This document shows positions 29,917-35,787 of a stretch of DNA of 35,787 nt, piece by piece. The translations under genes were made by a program, and so were the position numbers. This DNA is from Helicobacter heilmannii (lineage in GTDB: Bacteria > Campylobacterota > Campylobacteria > Campylobacterales > Helicobacteraceae). The stretch is taken from positions 636,910 to 672,696 of the forward strand of contig NZ_CDMK01000001.1 of assembly GCF_001283065.1 (NCBI RefSeq), in the 5' to 3' direction. Position 1 is the first letter of the stretch, and each line of letters starts with the position of its first letter. Under the pieces are notes generated by a model. The model had not been told where the DNA came from, made no database searches, and saw only the letters and a list, made by a program, of their open reading frames with translations.

Positions 29917-30353
29917 TACTTCACAAGTCTTTGTCGTTTTAAATCCTCATACCCCGGTATGGCGTGATTGGCAAAGGGCTCGATGGCGATGCTCCCTCTT
30001 TTAGTGAATTTGGCTAAGACTTCTAGGTATTTGGGCTCAAGCAAGGCGACCAAGTCGTTTAAAATCTTACCCACGCAGTCCTCCCCAAACATGCCCTCAT
30101 TGCGGAAGCTAAAGAGGTAGAGTTTTAAAGATTTGCTCTCCACCATTTTAGCCCCGGCAATGTAGTTAATGTAAATGGTGGCAAAGTCGGGCTGGGCGGT
30201 GATCGGGCAAAGACTGGTAAATTCCGCGCTCACGAGGCGGGTGAAAATGTCAAGGCTCGGGTGGGGGTTAGCAAACGCTTCCAAAAGTGTCGGGTCGTAT
30301 TTGTCAATGTAGGGGGTTTTAGCCCCCAAATAATGCAAGTCATAGCTAGGCAT
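29913..30353 (-). CDS. queF: QueF, NADPH-dependent 7-cyano-7-deazaguanine reductase
   Basis: A 146-residue type I QueF that reduces preQ0 to preQ1 in queuosine tRNA modification. The catalytic C49 and proton donor D56 are in FTSLCPITAQPDFA, and the substrate/NADPH segment is ESKSLKLYLFSFRN. The gene overlaps the end of ileS by 8 nt and converges on the methyltransferase. The ileS-queF overlap suggests co-transcription. Confidence 0.93.
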   Translation of the reverse strand: MPSYDLHYLGAKTPYIDKYDPTLLEAFANPHPSLDIFTRLVSAEFTSLCPITAQPDFATIYINYIAGAKMVESKSLKLYLFSFRNEGMFGEDCVGKILNDLVALLEPKYLEVLAKFTKRGSIAIEPFANHAIPGYEDLKRQRLVKY

Positions 30354-33090
30354 GTTCTAGCACCTTCGCGCAACGATTACAGGGTTCTTGCGCGCTGTGA
30401 CTGGTAAATTGCCAGCAGCGGGGGCATTTATGCGCTTTGGCTCTGTAAAGCGTGAAGGTAGGGGTGTCTAGTAGGGCGTTATCTTGCTTAGCACACACGC
30501 TAGAGACCATCAACCACTCGGTGTAATGCTTGAAATTGCCCGGCTCTTTTAGGTGGATTTCTAGCTCCAAAGAAGTTTTAACCTGCTTGTCTTTTTTAAG
30601 GCAGTCTAGGGCTTCGCTAAAAAGGGTGCGTAGGTGCAAGGGGGGTTTAAACTCTTCAAGCAGAGTTTCATTGGGGTGCAGGGTGGGCTGTTTTAAATCA
30701 AAGACGCTTGTGCCACTGAGTGCCACCTCTTTAAATAGAGGGCTGGCGTGGCTAAAAACCTCCTCAATGGTGTAGGTTAAAATGGGAGCTAATAAAAAAC
30801 TGAGTTGGTGGGCTAAGTGCAACATTGCCGTTTGTATCCCCCGCCTTTTGGGGCTGTTTTTGGCATCACAATACAAGCTGTCCTTGCCAATGTCCATGTA
30901 AATACCACTCAGCTCATTGGCGATAAAGGCCAAGAGCTTTTGTAAGCCCTTGACAAAGTCGTAGGCTTGAAAATGCGTCTGTACTTGGCCAAACACCTGT
31001 GCGCTTTGGGCCAAAATCCACTCATCTAGGGGGTTTAGAAGGCTTAAACTCTCTAAATCCGCAATGTTGGCGAGCAAGAAGCGCAAGGTATTGCGGATTT
31101 TTTTGTAGCTGTCGGCGGTTTGTTTGAAGAAGGCATCGCTCACGCTCAGGTCGTTTTGGTAGTCGTTTAGCACCACCCATAGACGCAAAATGTCGCTGCC
31201 ATAGGTGTTTAAGATATGCTCTAAAGAGATCACATTGCCCTTAGATTTGCTCATCTTATGCCCCTTCTCATCCACCGTGAAACCATGGGTCAACACTACT
31301 TTAAAAGGGGCCCTAGAGTGGGCCACACAGCTTAAGAGCAAAGAGCTTTGAAACCACCCGCGGTGTTGGTCGCTGCCCTCGAGCACAAGGTCGCTCGGAT
31401 AAAGATTTAGGCGTTCCTCACACACCGCCTTAAAGGTGCTCCCGCTGTCAAACCACACATCTAAAATATGTGGGTTTTTCTCTAATTTAGGGGCGAGGTG
31501 CTTGAAATCTTGAGGCAATAAGTCGGCAATCTCGGCCTCCCACCACGCATTGCACCCCTTTTTGGTGAAAATATCCTTAATATGTTCGAGTATGGCAGGC
31601 TCAAATAAAGGCTCTTGGTTTTGTTTGTCCACAAAGAACGCCATCGGTACACCCCAACTGCGCTGCCGACTCACGCACCAATCGGGGCGTTGCTCGATCA
31701 TTGCTCTTAGACGATTTTTGCCCTGTTTGGGATAGAACTCCACGCCCTCAATCGCCTCTAGGGCAACCTGTCTTAGAGTTTTTTTGCTCCCATCGGGCTG
31801 TAAAAAGGGCTCGTCCATCAAGATAAACCACTGCGTGGTAGCGCGGTATAAAATGGGCTCGTGGGTGCGCCAACAATGCGGGTAAGAGTGTGTGATCACG
31901 CTGTGGTGCAAGAGATTTTCACCCAAGAGCTCTAGAATTTTGGGCTGGATTTTAAGTACATGCGCACCTAAAAATTCCTTGGGTAAAAGCTTCTTCTCTA
32001 AAATTTCCTCATTGTAACACCCGAAGTCATCCACAGGCATGAGCACCTCTAGGCCATAATCCAGCCCTAGAAAATAGTCCTCTTCGCCATGACCTGGGGC
32101 GGTATGCACCGCTCCACTGCCTTCTTCCAAGCTCACATGCGCGCCGAGTACCACGAGCGAAGTACGCCCATTTAAGGGGTTTAGTGCCTCTTGTTTTTCT
32201 AAAAGGTTGCTCTCAAAACTGCCAACAATTGTGCCCTTTAAAATCCCTTTTTCTAAGAGTTTGGGGGCAAGCTCTAAAGCGACGATTTGTCCGGCTGAAG
32301 TGATGGCGTAGGTGGTTTTGGGCTTTAGGGCGATGGCGGTATTGGCAGGCAAGGTCCAGGGCGTGGTGGTCCAAATCACCAACGAAAAGTCCTTAGGGGT
32401 TTGCTCCACGCTAAAATGTGCCTCTTGGGCGAGCAGCTCGGCACTCTTTGGGTTTAAGTTGAAGGCGACAAAAATTGAATCGGATTGCTTGTCCTTATAC
32501 TCCACTTCAGCCTCAGCAAGCGCACTTTGGCATGCCCAACTCCAATACACGGGCTTAAAGCGTTGTTTGAGTAAGCCCTTTTTTGCCACGATGCAAAGCA
32601 TGTCATAAATGCTTGCCTCAAAGGTATGATCTAGGGTTTCATAAGGGTGGTGATAATCGCCCACCACGCCTAGTTGCAAGAACTCATCCCTTTGGATGTC
32701 TATGAATTGTTTTGCGTGTTCATAACAATGCTTGCGAAACTCTAGGATATTATCCTTATCTTTAAATTCTTTTTCTACTTGCTGCTCGATGGGCAGACCA
32801 TGGCAGTCCCAACCGGGGGTGTAATCTATGGCATGGCCGGCGAAGTAGTGGTGCTTTACAACAACATCTTTAAGGATTTTATTTAGGGCATGCCCGATGT
32901 GTAAATGCCCGTTGGCATAGGGTGGGCCATCGTGCAGGTTAAAGCTTGCTTGCCCCTTGCGTTTGACTTGCATGTGGGCGTAAATACCCTCCTCCTGCCA
33001 TTTAGCGTAAACCTTTGGGGCGTTTTGCCCTAAATTCGCGCGCATGGGGAAAGTGGTGGTGGGTAAAATCAAGGTGTCTTTATAATCCAT
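30346..33090 (-). CDS. ileS: Isoleucyl-tRNA synthetase
   Basis: A 914-residue class I synthetase, complete. HIGH is at residues 64-67 (GHLHIGHALNK), the editing-domain text TTTPWTLPANTA and the catalytic KMSKSKGN (about residue 610) are present, and the C-terminus carries the zinc-binding CPRCW...CNRC motif. The editing domain should clear mischarged valine. It lies 9 nt after the S4-domain gene, the same neighbour as in H. pylori (HP1422-HP1423) as I recall it. Confidence 0.99.
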   Translation of the reverse strand: MDYKDTLILPTTTFPMRANLGQNAPKVYAKWQEEGIYAHMQVKRKGQASFNLHDGPPYANGHLHIGHALNKILKDVVVKHHYFAGHAIDYTPGWDCHGLPIEQQVEKEFKDKDNILEFRKHCYEHAKQFIDIQRDEFLQLGVVGDYHHPYETLDHTFEASIYDMLCIVAKKGLLKQRFKPVYWSWACQSALAEAEVEYKDKQSDSIFVAFNLNPKSAELLAQEAHFSVEQTPKDFSLVIWTTTPWTLPANTAIALKPKTTYAITSAGQIVALELAPKLLEKGILKGTIVGSFESNLLEKQEALNPLNGRTSLVVLGAHVSLEEGSGAVHTAPGHGEEDYFLGLDYGLEVLMPVDDFGCYNEEILEKKLLPKEFLGAHVLKIQPKILELLGENLLHHSVITHSYPHCWRTHEPILYRATTQWFILMDEPFLQPDGSKKTLRQVALEAIEGVEFYPKQGKNRLRAMIEQRPDWCVSRQRSWGVPMAFFVDKQNQEPLFEPAILEHIKDIFTKKGCNAWWEAEIADLLPQDFKHLAPKLEKNPHILDVWFDSGSTFKAVCEERLNLYPSDLVLEGSDQHRGWFQSSLLLSCVAHSRAPFKVVLTHGFTVDEKGHKMSKSKGNVISLEHILNTYGSDILRLWVVLNDYQNDLSVSDAFFKQTADSYKKIRNTLRFLLANIADLESLSLLNPLDEWILAQSAQVFGQVQTHFQAYDFVKGLQKLLAFIANELSGIYMDIGKDSLYCDAKNSPKRRGIQTAMLHLAHQLSFLLAPILTYTIEEVFSHASPLFKEVALSGTSVFDLKQPTLHPNETLLEEFKPPLHLRTLFSEALDCLKKDKQVKTSLELEIHLKEPGNFKHYTEWLMVSSVCAKQDNALLDTPTFTLYRAKAHKCPRCWQFTSHSAQEPCNRCAKVLEHA

Positions 33091-33099
33091 TTCTTTTCT

Positions 33100-33348
33100 T
33101 TAATCCAAGGTTTTGATATATAGATGGCTTTGGGCTTTGGGGATGGTTTTGAGCGCGGGGATTGCCAAGACCTCGTATCGTTTGGTTTGCTCTAAGTAGG
33201 TGACGGTGATGATATCTCCGACCTTGATCTCTTTGCTCGGTTTGACTTTGAGCCCATTCAAGGCAACCACGCCCTCATTTAGCATGTCTAGCGCAACAGC
33301 GCGCCTCTTAGTGATGTTCGTGGCGTTTAAAAATTTATCAATACGCAT
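33100..33348 (-). CDS. S4-domain RNA-binding protein (RqcP/HSP15-like)
   Basis: An 82-residue protein consisting of one S4 domain: MRIDKFLNATNITKRRAVAL, LNGLKVKPSKEIKVGDIITV. Such proteins bind rRNA or tRNA; RqcP-like members act in ribosome-associated quality control and HSP15-like ones rescue stalled 50S subunits. AGGAGG stands immediately before the ATG. It precedes ileS by 9 nt. Which subtype this is cannot be settled from the sequence alone. Confidence 0.85.
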   Translation of the reverse strand: MRIDKFLNATNITKRRAVALDMLNEGVVALNGLKVKPSKEIKVGDIITVTYLEQTKRYEVLAIPALKTIPKAQSHLYIKTLD

Positions 33349-33423
33349 CCTCCTATTCTAGCAGATTGTGGCTAAAAATGGGCTTTTATGCCCTTGCAAA
33401 GCGTCATACTTTTGAGGGCTTTA

Positions 33424-33432
33424 TGGTAAAAT
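33424..33432 (+). promoter_or_regulatory. Extended -10 promoter of the FIST/chemoreceptor gene
   Basis: TGG followed by TAAAAT (33427-33432), 25 nt before the ATG at 33458, which has AGGAG 7 nt upstream. Confidence 0.5.
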
Positions 33433-33457
33433 GAGACAACTTATTAGGAGTACTTGC

Positions 33458-33859
33458 ATGTTTTTTAAATGGACTTCTTCCAAAAGAGCCAAAGAAACAA
33501 GTCCCCAAAGCACCCAACTCACCCTACTCCTTGCAGATCTGCCTAAAGCCAAGTTGCAAGGTACCCTACTTTTAGTCTTTGTGCTCGCCACTTTGGATTT
33601 TAGTGCCATTGTGCGCACGATAGAGAGCCAATTTAGCCACATCCCCGTGCGCTTTGCCATCCAAACCGCCGGACAGGTTGGAGGTTCTAGCGCAGATTTT
33701 TACAACCTACAAAACTCTGAACGGATTTTATTGCACGCGCTGGGTAAGGATTTGTTTGAGAGTGTGGAGGTCTTTATGGTGGACACCCTTTGTGGTGACT
33801 TGCAAAAAGGCAAATTTCTATGGACTTGGCCAGCCGCAAGCAAAAACTTAAAGAGTTGA
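33458..33859 (+). pseudogene. N-terminal FIST segment of a chemoreceptor, separated by a frameshift
   Basis: A 133-residue piece starting MFFKWTSSKRAKETSP, with FIST_N-like text (STQLTLLLADLPKAKLQGT, HIPVRFAIQTAGQVGGSSAD). It ends soon after [10 protein letters not shown]. The downstream frame continues naturally as [18 protein letters not shown] once one base is added near 33804-33817, where an A5 and an A3 run lie. The piece is therefore the beginning of the chemoreceptor gene at 33820, not a separate protein. It could be a sequencing error, a natural mutation, or a point of slippage; the tract is short for phase variation. Confidence 0.7.
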
Positions 33860-35412
33860 TCGAAAAGCAGGTACGCCCTAAAATGCCCACCCGCCCTGCA
33901 GACACCTTCGTTTTAACCTACTTCCCAGGGCTGACCGCCTCGGAGAGTTTCTTTTTAGAGGCCTTTGTGAACGCTGATGTGCCTTTAACTAACCTCGTGG
34001 GTGGGAGTGCGGGGGGTAAACTGGACTTTAAAGAATCGTTCTTGGCCTTAAATGGCAAGGTGAGCACCAACGAGGCGGTGCTAATGTATTGCAAATTAGC
34101 ACCGGGGTACAATTACGACATTTTCACCACACACAATTTTGAAAAAACCCAAACCTCTTTCTTGATCGGGGAGTGCAACCCCGAGCTGCGCACCGTTAAG
34201 TCATTTCTCATCAATAACCAACTCGTGAACGCAGTCGATGCTCTTTGTGCGCATTTCCACTGCACCCCAGAGAATCTATCCAAAAGCCTAGAAGGCTATA
34301 CATTTGCAGTTGAAGTAGGTAAGCAACTTTACATCCGCTCTGTGGGACTTTTTAATCCAGATAAGAGCATTTTATTTTTCTGTAATCTGTACTTTGGTGA
34401 GACACTATACTTGGTGAAGGCCACAAACTTCATCAAAAACACCATGCAGAGCTATGAGCAATTCTCTCAGGGGCGCAAGGCGGTGGCGATTTTGGCCAAT
34501 GACTGCGTTTTGAGGCGGGTTAATAACCAGCAGAGTTTGGCGCAATTTAGCGCGTTTGACACCTGCCCCATTAGCGGATTTTCTACCTTTGGGGAGGTGT
34601 CTAATAACTTGCACCAAAACCAAACCCTCACGGCATTGTGTATCTTTGAGGGCGCGCCTAGATCCACGACTTTTAAAGAGTTTTTCACCCACTTTAGGGG
34701 TACACTCAAATATTACGAGCAAATCAAGAGCAACCGCCAACAAAAGACCATTGCTATTAAAAACGCCTTGTTAGAGCAATACCAAGGCTATAACCAAATT
34801 GTGGGGGCAAACAACATCTACTTAAAAAACATCGCTACTAAAGCCACTGCCAACAACGAGTATGTCAACGCTGTACAGGAAGAAGCTAAAAAATTGCAAA
34901 ACTCCATGGCGATGTTAAAAGAACTCTCCAACACGCTTTCGCTCACGGTGGGCACCATCGACCACAACATCCACGAGGTCTCTGAGGCACTTAAAAAAAT
35001 CGATCGAGTGTCTTACCAAACTAATCTACTTGCCCTGAATGCCGCCATTGAAGCCACCCGGGCGGGGCAACACGGACGGGGCTTTGCCGTGGTGGCTGAT
35101 GAAGTGGGCAACTTGGCCAATGGGGTGCAACAACGCTTGGAGGAAATCGGGGCGACCTTTGGCTCCATGAACGAGGCAGTCAAAAAGATCGATGGTTCGT
35201 CTAAGGCAGTGCTCAACTCAGCCAATGAAAACAACACGAGTTTAGATGCATTAGACAAAGTGATGGCGACCCTGCAAGAGCAGTCGCAAGAAATGGAGCA
35301 GATGGCCAAGGAAAGCTTACTGGATTTGGAGCATATCCAAGAACAAATCGAGGAGGTCAAGATCCACGTCAACACTAACCAAGAGCTCATCAGTAAACTG
35401 CAACTCTCCTAA
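33820..35412 (+). CDS. Soluble FIST-domain methyl-accepting chemotaxis protein
   Basis: A 530-residue protein. Residues 1-310 continue the FIST fold (ETRPADTF-like start, [42 protein letters not shown]), a predicted sensor of small ligands such as amino acids. Residues 330-525 form the chemoreceptor signalling coiled coil, with the conserved hairpin tip around residues 395-435 ([34 protein letters not shown]). No transmembrane helix is visible, so it should be cytoplasmic, like H. pylori TlpD but with a different sensor. The first ATG at 33820 is probably not the true start; the real gene likely begins at 33458 and is frameshifted. The signalling half would still bind CheA/CheW if made. Confidence 0.88.
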   Translation: MDLASRKQKLKELIEKQVRPKMPTRPADTFVLTYFPGLTASESFFLEAFVNADVPLTNLVGGSAGGKLDFKESFLALNGKVSTNEAVLMYCKLAPGYNYDIFTTHNFEKTQTSFLIGECNPELRTVKSFLINNQLVNAVDALCAHFHCTPENLSKSLEGYTFAVEVGKQLYIRSVGLFNPDKSILFFCNLYFGETLYLVKATNFIKNTMQSYEQFSQGRKAVAILANDCVLRRVNNQQSLAQFSAFDTCPISGFSTFGEVSNNLHQNQTLTALCIFEGAPRSTTFKEFFTHFRGTLKYYEQIKSNRQQKTIAIKNALLEQYQGYNQIVGANNIYLKNIATKATANNEYVNAVQEEAKKLQNSMAMLKELSNTLSLTVGTIDHNIHEVSEALKKIDRVSYQTNLLALNAAIEATRAGQHGRGFAVVADEVGNLANGVQQRLEEIGATFGSMNEAVKKIDGSSKAVLNSANENNTSLDALDKVMATLQEQSQEMEQMAKESLLDLEHIQEQIEEVKIHVNTNQELISKLQLS

Positions 35413-35787
35413 GGAGGGTTGTTAATCCTCATAAACAAGTCCATGTGAGTCATGGCTTAGTTCTACTGCCGTATGAGCTACATAGAAATACAAAGAGTCT
35501 TATATAATTGGAAAAGCCCAAGTTAGCCAAAGAAGCCAAATAGGACACAACGAATTTCTGCAATGGAAATCTTTGGTGAACCTTCATCTGTTCGGTGGTG
35601 GCGATCAACCTAGACAAGAGCCTCTCGTTCTTGGGTGATCTCTACTTTGGCGAAACCTTGATCCTTGAACTGAAGAGTTTAACCAGACATTGAGGACGCG
35701 TCTAAGGCGGTTTCAAATTCTTCCAATGAAAACAGTACCAGCCTAGGCGCGTTGAGCCAAACCTAGATGTTAATCGCCTACAAGCAG
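35413..35787 (+). pseudogene. Rearranged remnant of a second FIST-chemoreceptor copy
   Basis: Two separated parts of the upstream chemoreceptor reappear in shortened form. Around 35617-35680, DKSLSFLGDLYFGETLIL parallels [18 protein letters not shown] of the intact gene. Around 35690-35765, DASKAVSNSSNENSTSLGAL parallels [20 protein letters not shown]. In the intact gene these lie about 780 nt apart, so the remnant has a large internal deletion, and stops follow both pieces. The segment 35413-35600 holds no gene I recognise. The copy may continue past the window edge. Confidence 0.65.

Overview
The window looks like chromosome from a gastric, non-pylori Helicobacter. The evidence is the gene content and several blocks whose order I recall from H. 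pylori: cysM/mccA-metB/mccB-luxS next to dnaK-grpE-hrcA, comB2-comB3, murG-fliW-omp, pseB-coaBC, and ileS beside an S4-domain gene. The DNA looks richer in G+C than H. pylori. Together with a family 8 polysaccharide lyase and a FIST-type soluble chemoreceptor, this suggests the dog/cat gastric group (H. felis / H. bizzozeronii / H. heilmannii-like). That is an inference; no species can be fixed from this sequence alone.

Layout. 1-922: EcoRI-type adenine methyltransferase at the window edge. 939-3480 (minus): luxS, metB/mccB and cysM/mccA, the activated-methyl-cycle and reverse-transsulfuration unit. 3625-9875: an accessory block that separates cysM from dnaK. It holds a Cj0069-type ATP-grasp gene followed by an LRAT/NlpC-P60-like gene, a C11 tract, a frameshifted DUF285 repeat gene, a solitary DNA methyltransferase, and about 2.3 kb of gene debris (a multiply frameshifted unknown gene, a Sel1-repeat remnant, and a cluster of perfect hairpins). 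9876-13139 (minus): hrcA-grpE-dnaK, with a CIRCE-like operator exactly spaced upstream of hrcA. 13407-13936: comB2-comB3, cut off from comB4. 13927-16165 (minus): omp-fliW-murG. 16342-18666: TonB-dependent receptor. 18756-19007: 3'-truncated flavodoxin-fold oxidoreductase. 19345-23768: polysaccharide lyase family 8 gene followed 8 nt later by comB4. 23806-26014: pseB and coaBC. 26107-29916: defence-type island with a DUF262 protein, a frameshifted restriction endonuclease and its overlapping methyltransferase. 29913-33348 (minus): S4 protein, ileS, queF. 33458-35412: FIST-domain chemoreceptor split by one frameshift. 35413-35787: rearranged remnant of a second chemoreceptor copy.

How the parts relate. 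The minus-strand transsulfuration genes feed cysteine from S-ribosylhomocysteine and homocysteine. The heat-shock operon is probably autoregulated by HrcA. ComB2, ComB3 and ComB4 are parts of one DNA-uptake type IV secretion machine, but they are encoded in two places here, and comB4 appears to be transcribed with a secreted glycosaminoglycan-type lyase. PseB (pseudaminic acid for flagellin glycosylation), FliW (flagellin/CsrA control) and the chemoreceptor all serve motility. The accessory blocks are rich in DNA methyltransferases (three) and broken genes.

The most interesting items are the comB split with the lyase-comB4 unit, the ATP-grasp/LRAT pair, the DUF262 plus restriction-modification island with a broken nuclease, the CIRCE-like site, the C11 tract and two G8 tracts, and the chemoreceptor frameshift with a decayed neighbouring copy.
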